From JAVJSU01 sp040219275 (GTDB lineage Bacteria; Chloroflexota; Anaerolineae; Aggregatilineales; Phototrophicaceae), in assembly GCA_040219275.1 (NCBI GenBank), contig JAVJSU010000099.1, positions 186,001-250,000 of the forward strand: 64,000 nucleotides of DNA, given 5' to 3'. Below are positions 36,066 to 44,135 of the stretch, piece by piece; position 1 is the first letter of the stretch, and every line of letters begins with the position of its first letter. Both the position numbers and the translations under genes were made by a program. Below the pieces are notes generated by a model that saw nothing but the letters and a program-made list of their open reading frames with translations, made no database searches and had not been told where the DNA came from.

Positions 36066-36370
36066 TAAACGTCTTTCCAGTCTTTTGGAGCCTTAATTAT
36101 CATGCGTGTGACCAATTTACCGTCCTCAAATCCAATTGCAATATGAGTAGGTTCATTGTGAAAAATACCGATCCAGATCAAAAGCTCTTGATTATATGCC
36201 CAGTTTTCTCTACTCAATGGCTTCAATTTTGATAACTCGGCTAGAAAATCAGCCAAGTCATGGTTTTCATCGGGTTGCCAATCACCATCCCAATAGAACA
36301 TATCGACCAGAATATTCGACATATGACCAACCAACTCACCTCGCCAATATATGGGCGCAATTTCAGTCAT
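36065..36370 (-). CDS. Small protein of unknown function inside the carA-carB interval (101 aa)
   Basis: A soluble acidic protein beginning MTEIAPIYWRGELVGHMSN, with DMFYWDGDWQ and FLAELSKLKPLS. The run of strands with WRGELVG / WDGDW / GFEDGKLVTRMII suggests a small beta domain with tryptophans. No cysteines, signal or membrane segment. It sits 8 bp after a small membrane protein gene and its stop overlaps the carB start. Insertion of unrelated small genes between carA and carB is unusual; whether it works with CarAB is unknown. Confidence 0.75.
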   Translation of the reverse strand: MTEIAPIYWRGELVGHMSNILVDMFYWDGDWQPDENHDLADFLAELSKLKPLSRENWAYNQELLIWIGIFHNEPTHIAIGFEDGKLVTRMIIKAPKDWKDV

Positions 36371-36378
36371 TGACTCAC

Positions 36379-36618
36379 CTAAAACACACCGTTCACCAAA
36401 ACATTGCCTAAAACAATCACCGAGAATAAGCCCTGAATTGCATACGCTATTGGCAACGTAACTATCATGATCGCCAGAATGATTATCAGCGTGTAAAGGA
36501 TGAAACTAGCAGATCGGCGCATCCGATATTTCCGTCGCTCTGCAAATATGAACCGCCAGATCAAAAATCCCATGAGCAACAGATACGGCGCTAAACACCA
36601 CCATTGAAAAACGGGCAA
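36379..36618 (-). CDS. Small membrane protein between carA and carB (79 aa)
   Basis: Two strong membrane helices (about 8-24 and 38-72, the latter possibly two) separated by a basic loop (AERRKYRMRRSA). The positive loop predicts both ends outside. The start is TTG, with AAGGA 6 nt upstream; no better start exists. Spacing to carA (19 bp upstream) and to the next small ORF (8 bp) indicates a shared transcript. Function unknown. Confidence 0.65.
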   Translation of the reverse strand: MPVFQWWCLAPYLLLMGFLIWRFIFAERRKYRMRRSASFILYTLIIILAIMIVTLPIAYAIQGLFSVIVLGNVLVNGVF

Positions 36619-36637
36619 TTAACGTCCTTGTCTTTGT

Positions 36638-37774
36638 CTACTCAGTTACCGTTTCGTCAATCCTTTTGACTCGCTTAACGAATTCATCAAACAGATAGAT
36701 CGAATCGTGCGGACCGGGTGATGATTCAGGGTGATATTGCACACTGAATGCGCAGAGTCCTTCATGACGCAGACCTTCGATGCTGTTATCGTTCAGGTTG
36801 ATATGGGTGACTTCCGCACCGTTCAGGTTGCTATCTTCACTGACGGCAAAACCATGATTGTGTGAGCTAATTTCGACGTGTCCGGTCAGCAGATTTTTTA
36901 CCGGCTGATTGCCACCGCGATGCCCGAAGCGCATTTTTTCGGTCTTGCCACCGAGCGCAAGACCTAAAATTTGATGCCCCAAACAAATGCCGAAAACGGG
37001 CTTTTTGCCGAGTAAATTTTTTACATTCTCAATCGCATAATCCACTGCCGCAGGGTCGCCGGGACCGTTGCTCAAAAACACGCCATCAGGGTTCATATCG
37101 AGCACTTTTTGGTAGGGAGTGTTCGCCGGAACAACAGTCACCCGCAAACCGCGATCCGTCAGCAAGCGCAAAATATTACGCTTAATCCCCAGATCATACG
37201 CCACCACCAACGGACCTGCCGCATCATAATGATGATCTTGATACCACTCTTTGTCACTACGTTCCGTCCAGTTATATGCCTCGGCAGTAGTGACTTCATC
37301 AACAAGATTCGCGCCGGACATATCCAGCGATTCACGCGCCATTTTTACCAGTGCTTCGGGGTCACTCGCGGCTTCACCGTGGGCAATTGCCGCCCGCATC
37401 ACGCCTTTTTCACGGATGTGCCGCACTAATGCACGGGTAGCAACTTCGCTTAACCCGATTACATTTTGCGACTTTAGGTAGCTATCCAGATCGCCACGAT
37501 TACGCCAATTGCTCACTACCGGACTCAATGAGCGCACGACAAAACCACTTACCCAAACGCGTGCACTTTCGGTATCTTCCAGATTTACACCGGTATTGCC
37601 AACGTGCGGCACGGTCATGGTGATGATTTGCCGATAATATGAGGGGTCGGTCAAAATTTCCTGATAGCCGGTCATCGACGTATTAAAGACGGCTTCACCC
37701 GTCATCACACCTTCGGCACCAAATCCCACACCGGGGAAAATACGTCCGTCTTCCAGTGCTAAAACACCTTGCAT
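36638..37774 (-). CDS. carA: Carbamoyl-phosphate synthase small subunit (glutaminase)
   Basis: 378 residues. The N-terminal CarA domain starts MQGVLALEDGRIFPGVGFGAEG and has the MTGYQEILTDPSY motif. The class I glutaminase domain follows, with SNGPGDPAA, the nucleophile C264 in FGICLGHQ, and QYHPESSPGP for the His-Glu pair. It releases ammonia from glutamine and passes it to CarB. A ribosome site (GGAG) overlaps the argJ stop region, 6 nt before ATG. Fifth gene of the arginine operon. Confidence 0.97.
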   Translation of the reverse strand: MQGVLALEDGRIFPGVGFGAEGVMTGEAVFNTSMTGYQEILTDPSYYRQIITMTVPHVGNTGVNLEDTESARVWVSGFVVRSLSPVVSNWRNRGDLDSYLKSQNVIGLSEVATRALVRHIREKGVMRAAIAHGEAASDPEALVKMARESLDMSGANLVDEVTTAEAYNWTERSDKEWYQDHHYDAAGPLVVAYDLGIKRNILRLLTDRGLRVTVVPANTPYQKVLDMNPDGVFLSNGPGDPAAVDYAIENVKNLLGKKPVFGICLGHQILGLALGGKTEKMRFGHRGGNQPVKNLLTGHVEISSHNHGFAVSEDSNLNGAEVTHINLNDNSIEGLRHEGLCAFSVQYHPESSPGPHDSIYLFDEFVKRVKRIDETVTE

Positions 37775-37783
37775 TGCTGTCTC

Positions 37784-38989
37784 CTACGTCCTGTAATCCG
37801 CATTGATTGATACATACTCATGACTGAGGTCACACGTCCAGATCGTCGCCTGCCCATTACCCGCGCCTACTGTCAGCGTGTAGATAAATTCAGATGAACT
37901 GACGATCTCTGTTGCAACTGCTTCACTATAATCGCACGGTGTTCCGGCGAATACCAGCATCAACGGGTCGCCTTCTGGCTTTTCCGCGCCCATAACCACT
38001 TCAAGCTGAATTTGGGTCGCATCAAAATCGACATTTGCCCGCCCTGCCGCCGCGATAATCCGCCCCCAGTTGGCGTCATTGCCATAGAAGGCGGTTTTTA
38101 CAAGCGGTGATGTGGCAATTGTGTTGGCGATTTGTCGCGCAGACGCATCATCTTCGGTACCCTGCACTTTGATCGTAACGAATTTGGTCACGCCTTCACC
38201 GTCGCGCACAATCGCCTGTGCCAATTGCTTACTGACAACCTGCAACGCTGAGGTAAAGTCTGAATTTGCTTTTGCGCCACTCACACCGTTTGCCAACAGG
38301 AGCACAGTATCATTGGTGCTCATATCGCCATCAACGACGATGCGATTGAAGGTTGTTCCGGCGGTTTGGAGTAAACTAGCTTTCGCTTCCAGTGTGGATA
38401 AATCCGCATCAGTGACCATAAATCCCAGCATCGTCGCCATGTTCGGCGCGATCATCCCTGCACCTTTGGCGATGCCCGCAACCGAGTAGCCATCTTCGAC
38501 AATACTCGCCTGCTTGGGGTGTGTATCGGTAGTCATAATGGCGCGGGCGGCAAGTTCCCAATTATCTGCGCCCAAATTATCTACTGCCAGATCAACACCG
38601 TGTTTGATCTTTTCCATCGGTAGTTGCACGCCAATCACGCCCGTAGACATCACCAGCACTTCATCTTCATGACAGCCAATTTTTTCCGCCACGTAACGCG
38701 CAGTTTCATAGGCATTATCCATACCTTGCTGTCCGGTGGCGGCGTTCGCACAACCACTGTTGATCGCAATTGCGCGGACGATACCTCCACTGCGATTGAG
38801 CTTATCTTGATCGACCAGCACGGGCGCGGCTTTGACGAGATTGGTCGTAAACACGCCCGCCGCGTGGCACGGTACATCACTGACAATGAGCGCAAAATCT
38901 AACGCTCCTGCTTTTTTCTTGATGCCCGCCGCAACACCTGCAACTTTGAAACCAGCTATCGGTTGAATGGTTGTTTTGACCTCACTCAT
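37784..38989 (-). CDS. argJ: Bifunctional ornithine acetyltransferase / N-acetylglutamate synthase
   Basis: 401 residues. The autoprocessing and catalytic Thr is T186 in PNMATMLGF; the mature beta chain begins there. Other family marks are FTTNLVKAAPV near the start, GDMSTNDTV, and WGRIIAAAGRA. ArgJ moves the acetyl group from N-acetylornithine to glutamate, making the cyclic pathway; some forms also use acetyl-CoA. No separate argA or argE appears in the operon, which agrees with a cyclic route. The ATG lies 2 nt after the argD stop. Confidence 0.97.
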   Translation of the reverse strand: MSEVKTTIQPIAGFKVAGVAAGIKKKAGALDFALIVSDVPCHAAGVFTTNLVKAAPVLVDQDKLNRSGGIVRAIAINSGCANAATGQQGMDNAYETARYVAEKIGCHEDEVLVMSTGVIGVQLPMEKIKHGVDLAVDNLGADNWELAARAIMTTDTHPKQASIVEDGYSVAGIAKGAGMIAPNMATMLGFMVTDADLSTLEAKASLLQTAGTTFNRIVVDGDMSTNDTVLLLANGVSGAKANSDFTSALQVVSKQLAQAIVRDGEGVTKFVTIKVQGTEDDASARQIANTIATSPLVKTAFYGNDANWGRIIAAAGRANVDFDATQIQLEVVMGAEKPEGDPLMLVFAGTPCDYSEAVATEIVSSSEFIYTLTVGAGNGQATIWTCDLSHEYVSINADYRT

Positions 38990-38991
38990 GA

Positions 38992-40203
38992 TTAACTCTG
39001 CACCTGCGTCAAAATAGCGGACAACCGTTCTACCAATGTATCAACATGTGATTTATCAACAATCAGCGGCGGCACAAAACGCAAAACATTCGCGCCGGCA
39101 TTCACCAGAATCAAGCCGTTTTCATAGCCCGCTTCGATGATCGGCGCAGTCTCTACTGTGAGTTCGACTGCCGCCATCAAGCCACGACCACGCACTTCTT
39201 TAATGAGTGGACTCTGTAGTTCGTTCAGGCTTTCCGTTAAATAATCACCGACTTCACGCACATGCGCCAAAAATTCAGGATCGCTGATGCGTGTCAGCAC
39301 CTCTTTGGCGACGGCGGTTACTACCGGTCCACCCGCAAATGTCGAACCGTGATCGCCGGGTTTGATTGCCGAACCAACTGCCTCAGTGACCAGTACCGCA
39401 CCAATCGGCAATCCAGCGGCGAGTGGCTTTGCGAGCGTCATGATGTCCGGTGTCACGCCGTAAGGTTCATGTCCCCACAGTGTCCCTGACCGTCCCACAC
39501 CACACTGTACCTCATCGAAGATCAAGAGCGCATCGTATTGATTGCACAAATCTCGCAAGCCTTGCATAAATTCGATGTCTGCAACGTTTACTCCACCTTC
39601 GCCTTGAATCGGCTCAATGATGACAGCGGCAGTGTTTTCGTTGATGAGTGCCTTCACGCTATCCAGATCATTAAACTCCGCAACATGCACACCGGGTAAC
39701 ATCGGGGCAAAGGGTTTCTGATACTTATCACGCGGGGTCATGGCGAGCGATCCCATCGTCCGACCATGAAAGCCATTGGTGAATGTGATGATCTCGTGTT
39801 TTTCCGTTTTGCCCTGCTCATAAGCCACTTTGCGGGCAAATTTCAATGCGGCTTCATTGGCTTCTGTACCACTGTTGCAGAAAAACACACGATCCGCGAA
39901 AGATTTCTCGCATAACATCGTCGCTAGGTCGGCTTGTGGTACGGTGTGATATAGGTTGGAGACGTGGATTAACCCTGTTCCCAATTGCTGATTGATGACT
40001 TTCTGCACGCCTTCATCTTTGTAGCCCAATGAATTCACCGCGATACCCGCGACCCAATCCATATAGGCTTTGCCTTCGGAGTCATAAAGATGCACGCCTT
40101 CGCCATGCACCAGCACAAACGGCGCACGCTTGTAAGATTGCACTACATGATCGCTTTCCTGTTGCATAATCTGATCTGTCAGTGTTGGAATATCGAGTGT
40201 CAT
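38992..40203 (-). CDS. argD: Acetylornithine aminotransferase
   Basis: 403 residues of the class III PLP aminotransferase fold. The Schiff-base lysine is K259 in TLAKPLAAGLPIGA; FCNSGTEANEAALKFARK and FDEVQCGVGRSG are the cofactor-binding motifs; HGSTFAGGPV completes the site. It makes N-acetylornithine from N-acetylglutamate semialdehyde with glutamate. GAGGA stands 4-5 nt before ATG. Third gene of the operon; a 66-bp gap separates it from argB with no terminator seen. Confidence 0.95.
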   Translation of the reverse strand: MTLDIPTLTDQIMQQESDHVVQSYKRAPFVLVHGEGVHLYDSEGKAYMDWVAGIAVNSLGYKDEGVQKVINQQLGTGLIHVSNLYHTVPQADLATMLCEKSFADRVFFCNSGTEANEAALKFARKVAYEQGKTEKHEIITFTNGFHGRTMGSLAMTPRDKYQKPFAPMLPGVHVAEFNDLDSVKALINENTAAVIIEPIQGEGGVNVADIEFMQGLRDLCNQYDALLIFDEVQCGVGRSGTLWGHEPYGVTPDIMTLAKPLAAGLPIGAVLVTEAVGSAIKPGDHGSTFAGGPVVTAVAKEVLTRISDPEFLAHVREVGDYLTESLNELQSPLIKEVRGRGLMAAVELTVETAPIIEAGYENGLILVNAGANVLRFVPPLIVDKSHVDTLVERLSAILTQVQS

Positions 40204-40269
40204 AGTGTCCTCAATTTTTCTATCGTATGTAATGATTTCGAATGATTTTTAAGCTAAATAATGATTTGC

Positions 40270-41028
40270 TCACGATTTTACGATCTGCGTGTCCTTGACG
40301 AACACCGTGCCTCCGTGCGTCTGCAATCCTTTAAGGTTCGTGATGACCACCTCCGGCACACCTGCATCTAACATTTCTAGTGCGGTGTTAACCTTGGGAA
40401 TCATGCCACCGTAAATGATGCCATCCTGAATATGTTTTCGCACGTCGTCAGATGTTAATTTTTGAACGGGCACGCCATTAATCAACACACCCTCTACATT
40501 AGAGATGAAAATGGTTCTTGATGCCCCGATTGCCTGTGCAATTGCCCCTGCGACTACATCCGCATTGACGTTCAAATTGCTGTCCACATCCATACAAACG
40601 GGGGCAATTACGGGCGTGATTCCCTCCTCCAGAAACGCCAGTATAATATCATCACGCACGGAAGCAACTGTACCGGTGAATTCCATTTCGGGTGAGATTT
40701 TACGCCCGCGTACCAAGCCACGATCCGCCCCACTTAATCCCAGAGCATCCAATCCCGCGTTCATTAGATGGCGCACCAAACGTTTATTCACCACCCCGCA
40801 TAGCACCATTTCTACCATCGCTAACGACTCAGCATCTGTGACGCGCAAACCATCAATATAACGTGGTGTGATGCCCATCAACTCCTGCATTTTGGTGATT
40901 TCCGCCCCGCCCCCGTGCACAATCACAACTGGCGCAGGATAATCGCGGATAAATGCGGCAATTTCTGTCAGAAAAACGTCATCACTTAATTCGTGACCAC
41001 TAATTTTTATCAATACAGGCGAAGTCAT
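40270..41028 (-). CDS. argB: Acetylglutamate kinase
   Basis: About 252 residues of the amino-acid kinase fold: VLIKISGHEL, VIVHGGGAEITKMQE, RVTDAESLAMVEMVL, SGADRGLVRGRK, NVNADVVAGAIAQAIGA and IFISNVEGVL. KISGHE replaces the commoner KYGG, a variation seen in some ArgB/LysZ-like proteins; with argC, argD and argJ beside it arginine synthesis is the natural reading. The start could be ATG 41028 (chosen), ATG 41040, or GTG 41049, which shares one base with the argC stop (TAGTG). Confidence 0.93.
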   Translation of the reverse strand: MTSPVLIKISGHELSDDVFLTEIAAFIRDYPAPVVIVHGGGAEITKMQELMGITPRYIDGLRVTDAESLAMVEMVLCGVVNKRLVRHLMNAGLDALGLSGADRGLVRGRKISPEMEFTGTVASVRDDIILAFLEEGITPVIAPVCMDVDSNLNVNADVVAGAIAQAIGASRTIFISNVEGVLINGVPVQKLTSDDVRKHIQDGIIYGGMIPKVNTALEMLDAGVPEVVITNLKGLQTHGGTVFVKDTQIVKS

Positions 41029-41048
41029 TATAGTCCGCATCCATTCCA

Positions 41049-42068
41049 CTAAAGTAATGCTAATGTTTCTGTAAAGCCGAACATCAGATTAAAATTCTGT
41101 ACTGCCTGCCCCGCCGCGCCCTTCCGCAAATTATCCGTTACGCTGGTGATGTGCAAGTAACGCGGGGTTACGGGCGTTAAGCTAATCGTACAATTATTTT
41201 TACGAACGACATGGCGCAGTGTAGCCTGTTCACCCTGCGGAAGCACGTTTACTAGCACTTCATTCTGATAAGTCTCTTCGTATAAGGCTTGCGCGTCTGC
41301 ACTGTCAAAATCCGGCTTTAGGGTGACGTAAATACTCGCCATCAAACCTCGATCAACAGGTAATAGATGAGGCGTAAAAATCAGTGTTCCCGCGTTCGAA
41401 TCTAGCTTATGGATTTCCTGCTCAATTTCGCCCACGTGCCGATGCACCCGCCCCGGATTATATGGCGAGAAGTTACCGAAAACTTCGACAAAATGGAGAT
41501 TGGGCTTTGGGTTGCGTCCTGCGCCCGACACACCAGACTTTGCATCCACGATAATCGGTGTGTCTGGTTGGATCACGCCCATCTTTAGGAGCGGATACAA
41601 GCCCAATAAGGTCGTCGTGGGGTAACATCCCGGCACAGCAACTAAATCGAGATCTTGCAACGCCTCCCGATGTATCTCCGGCAGACCGTATGGAACAGGA
41701 AGAAGTTCAGGGTGTGGATGCTCCGCTTTATACCATTTTGCATAGGCTTCAGGTGTCGTCAACCGGAAATCCGCCGACAAATCAATCACCTTCACGCCCG
41801 CTTGCAAAGCACTTGTCGCAAATTTCGCCGATGCGCCGTGTGGTAGTGCCAGAAAAACCACATCAACATCTGCTAATGAGGCAGTGTCGTGCGGAATATA
41901 GCGCAGTGTCGAATTAGGTATAGCCTCACTTTTATAGGTATCTGATGTACCGAAAATCAAATTAACACAGGGGTGTGTCCCCAGAATTTCGATTAAATCC
42001 AGACCCGCATAACCGGACGCACCATAAACACCCACGCGGATTTGCCCCGAATTTTTTGTTGTAGTCAT
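41049..42068 (-). CDS. argC: N-acetyl-gamma-glutamyl-phosphate reductase
   Basis: 339 residues. The N-terminal NADP fold begins VGVYGASGYAGLDLIEIL; the catalytic cysteine is C148 in VPGCYPTTTLLGLYPL; FTPHLLPVDRGLMASIYV and the final GAAGQAVQNFNLMFGF are typical. The ATG at 42068 has GAGGAG 5-6 nt upstream; the open frame continues 18 codons further, into the attenuator hairpin region, and is not used. First structural gene of the arginine operon, directly behind the Arg leader ORF and terminator. Confidence 0.97.
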   Translation of the reverse strand: MTTTKNSGQIRVGVYGASGYAGLDLIEILGTHPCVNLIFGTSDTYKSEAIPNSTLRYIPHDTASLADVDVVFLALPHGASAKFATSALQAGVKVIDLSADFRLTTPEAYAKWYKAEHPHPELLPVPYGLPEIHREALQDLDLVAVPGCYPTTTLLGLYPLLKMGVIQPDTPIIVDAKSGVSGAGRNPKPNLHFVEVFGNFSPYNPGRVHRHVGEIEQEIHKLDSNAGTLIFTPHLLPVDRGLMASIYVTLKPDFDSADAQALYEETYQNEVLVNVLPQGEQATLRHVVRKNNCTISLTPVTPRYLHITSVTDNLRKGAAGQAVQNFNLMFGFTETLALL

Positions 42069-42104
42069 ACGCACTCCTCGTTTGATAAAAACCATACTAT
42101 AAAC

Positions 42105-42137
42105 AAAAAACCCTGACCTCAAGGTGAAGGTCAGGGT
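42105..42137 (-). terminator. Transcription attenuator in front of argC
   Basis: Read on the minus strand, ACCCTGACC (42137-42129) and GGTCAGGGT (42118-42110) form a perfect 9-bp stem with a 10-nt loop, followed by six T's (42110-42105). It lies 26 nt after the stop codon of the Arg-rich leader ORF and about 37 nt before the argC ATG. It is therefore inside the transcription unit, between leader and operon. GGTCAGG at 42211-42205 in the leader ORF can pair with CCTGACC of the 5' arm, a 7-bp antiterminator. Confidence 0.8.
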
Positions 42138-42163
42138 GTCTGATTGGCTGATTTTGCTCTCGC

Positions 42164-42271
42164 TTACACTAAATGTTCGCGCCAGCGCAAAAATCCCAAC
42201 AGAACCTGACCGGTCTGCGGACGACGGCTACGACGACGAAGCATTTGTGTTGTGTAAAGCTGAGAATTCAT
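42164..42271 (-). CDS. Putative arginine leader peptide (35 aa)
   Basis: A 35-codon frame from ATG (42271) to TAA (42164). Seven of 35 residues are Arg; five CGT codons sit in the cluster L-R-R-R-S-R-R (residues 11-17), and two more CGC codons occur in L-R-W-R (28-31). The ribosome site is weak (GGA 5 nt before ATG); an internal ATG at residue 10 also precedes the cluster. The frame ends 26 nt before an intrinsic terminator and just upstream of argC. The segment directly after the Arg cluster (GGTCAGG, residues 21-23) can compete for the terminator's 5' arm. These are the parts of a leader-peptide attenuator sensing charged tRNA-Arg. The structure is seen; the function is inferred. Confidence 0.7.
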   Translation of the reverse strand: MNSQLYTTQMLRRRSRRPQTGQVLLGFLRWREHLV

Positions 42272-42299
42272 GTTTTTCCACGCATTTGTTATGAATATG

Positions 42300-42305
42300 A
42301 CTATA
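42300..42305 (-). promoter_or_regulatory. Possible -10 element of the arginine leader transcript
   Basis: TATAGT on the minus strand, about 29 bp before the leader ATG. At 17-18 bp upstream the sequence is AT-rich (AATTTA) but not a good -35. The TSS would be near 42293, giving a 5' UTR of roughly 20 nt before the leader ORF. No ArgR-type operator was recognised. Confidence 0.3.
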
Positions 42306-42425
42306 ACAATACACAAGATTGCTAAATTTGGTAATAAGATTGGGCATTTTATTCTAAATTTTATGCAAACTGCACAAATGATCCTTATGCTTGTCAGAGC
42401 GTTGTCGGGAAATGTTTATGTTCCC

Positions 42426-42454
42426 TTGACGGCTTTTAACCTAAAATGTAGGAT
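42426..42454 (+). promoter_or_regulatory. Sigma-70 promoter of the ABC transporter operon
   Basis: TTGACG (42426-42431), a 17-bp spacer and TAGGAT (42449-42454), about 32 bp before the ATG of the ATPase gene. Confidence 0.6.
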
Positions 42455-42486
42455 GCAAGTAAATACTCCACTTGAGTAAAGCAAAT

Positions 42487-43410
42487 ATGATCGACGTTAA
42501 GAATCTTACAAAACGATACGGTACCCACCTCGCTTTGGACGACATCTCATTTAAGGTCAAAGAAGGTGAAATTCTTGGTTTACTCGGTCCAAACGGTGCG
42601 GGTAAGACCACTACGATGCGGATTTTGACCGGATTTATGCCCCCCACATCTGGCACCGCAACCATCGGCGAATTCGATATTCAACAAGAATCGATGCAAG
42701 TCCGGGAACTAGTGGGCTATATGCCTGAGCGTGTTCCCACATATCCGGATATGACTGTAGAAGGGTTCATCACATTCTGGGCAAAAATGCGCGGCGTGAA
42801 GAAGCCAATAGCCAAAGTTGAAGCCATTCTCGAACGCGTACAATTGATTGATCGGCGCAAATCTTTGATCCGCAATCTTTCTAAAGGGATGCGCCAACGC
42901 CTCGGATTGGCACAAGCCCTCGTTCATGATCCCAGAGTGGTTATTCTGGACGAACCAACCATCGGCATCGACCCACAACAGGTGATCGAAGTCCGTGATA
43001 CCGTGCGCGACCTCGCCAGAGATCACACTGTTATTTTCAGCACACACATCCTTTCAGAAGCGGAGCAAGTGTGTGATCGTGTCGTGATTTTGAATCATGG
43101 GCAAATCCTTGCAGAAGGCACGCCGGATAAATTACGCCAACAACTCCAACGTGGCGCACAACATCTCTTTGTTCAGATCGAAGGATCGCCTAACGGCACA
43201 GAAGCATTGCTAAATAGCGTCACAGGTGTGCAATCCGTGGAACCGCTCGGATTGGGCTTTACTGTGCGTGCCAAACCGGGTGTTGATGTACGCGCTCATA
43301 TCGCAAAGCGCATCGCAAAAGAAGGGCGAACACTGCTTGAACTACGTCCGGTTGCCATGACTTTAGAAGATATTTTTCTTGATGTGGTGGGAAAGGATGA
43401 CGGGCGATGA
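42487..43410 (+). CDS. ABC transporter ATP-binding protein (GldA-like)
   Basis: About 307 residues. Walker A is LLGPNGAGKTTTMRIL, the Q-loop follows in VGYMPER, the signature is NLSKGMRQRLGLAQAL (S-K-G-M instead of LSGGQ, usual for this branch), Walker B is VVILDEPTIGID and the H-loop is STHILSEAEQV. A C-terminal ~80-residue domain is typical of GldA/NatA/CcmA-type ATPases. With the ABC-2 permease and the GldG-type protein that follow, it forms a complete exporter or surface-protein ABC complex. The start may be ATG 42487 or the TTG five codons earlier; no strong ribosome site exists. Overlaps the permease gene by 4 nt. Confidence 0.93.
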   Translation: MIDVKNLTKRYGTHLALDDISFKVKEGEILGLLGPNGAGKTTTMRILTGFMPPTSGTATIGEFDIQQESMQVRELVGYMPERVPTYPDMTVEGFITFWAKMRGVKKPIAKVEAILERVQLIDRRKSLIRNLSKGMRQRLGLAQALVHDPRVVILDEPTIGIDPQQVIEVRDTVRDLARDHTVIFSTHILSEAEQVCDRVVILNHGQILAEGTPDKLRQQLQRGAQHLFVQIEGSPNGTEALLNSVTGVQSVEPLGLGFTVRAKPGVDVRAHIAKRIAKEGRTLLELRPVAMTLEDIFLDVVGKDDGR

Positions 43411-44135
43411 GAGGCATTTCACTCATTTACAGACGCGAAATTGGGCAGTATTTTGCATCACCCATTGCCTATTTGATCGCTTTCGCCTTTCTACTACTAA
43501 CTGCGCTTGTGTTCAATAATGACCTCACAGTAAGCCTCGGCGAGAAACCCGCCGATCCTTCTATAATCCCGCAATTTCTAGCATTTGGTATGGTGTTTTT
43601 CGCCCCATTGCTGACGATGAGAATGCTTGCAGAAGAGAATCGTGAAGGGACGCTAGAACTCTTGCTTACTGCTCCGGTACGTGAGGGTGACATCGTTCTT
43701 GGCAAATTCTTCAGCGCATGGACGTACTATACGATCCTGCTACTTGCCACACTGCTATATCAACGCCTTTTACCGGATACAGCCTCAACAGATTTAGGTC
43801 ATTTGATCGCCTCATATATGGGCATATGGCTCTATGGTGGTGCAACCCTTGCCGTCGGCTTAATGTTTTCCTCTATGACTGAAAACCAGATCATAGCCGC
43901 ATTTCTGAGCTTATCCGTTCTCTTGTTGATGTATCTCGGTGATCTCGCGGGGGAAATTGTCTCTAGCGTTGATCTTGCGAATTTGATCCGAAAGATGACG
44001 TTACAAGGGCATTTTAGTACGTCGTTCGCCTTTGGGTTTATGCGTCTGGAAGATGTCGCCTTTTTTGCAGGCATTATGACGGTGACTTTGTTTATCACAA
44101 TACGCATTGTGGAATCACACAGGTGGCGTGGATGA
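43407..44135 (+). CDS. ABC-2 type permease (GldF-like)
   Basis: 242 residues with six hydrophobic helices. The first ~25 residues (SLIYRREIGQYFASPIAYLIAFAFLLLTAL) and RMLAEENREGTLELLLTAPVREGDIVLGKFFSAW are the classic marks of GldF/NosY-type ABC-2 permeases; the loop MRMLAEE..GTLELLLTAPV couples to the ATPase. Both ends overlap neighbours (ATGA), so the four-gene cluster is translationally coupled. In Bacteroidota GldAFG is needed for gliding; here that role is not implied. Confidence 0.92.
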   Translation: MRGISLIYRREIGQYFASPIAYLIAFAFLLLTALVFNNDLTVSLGEKPADPSIIPQFLAFGMVFFAPLLTMRMLAEENREGTLELLLTAPVREGDIVLGKFFSAWTYYTILLLATLLYQRLLPDTASTDLGHLIASYMGIWLYGGATLAVGLMFSSMTENQIIAAFLSLSVLLLMYLGDLAGEIVSSVDLANLIRKMTLQGHFSTSFAFGFMRLEDVAFFAGIMTVTLFITIRIVESHRWRG

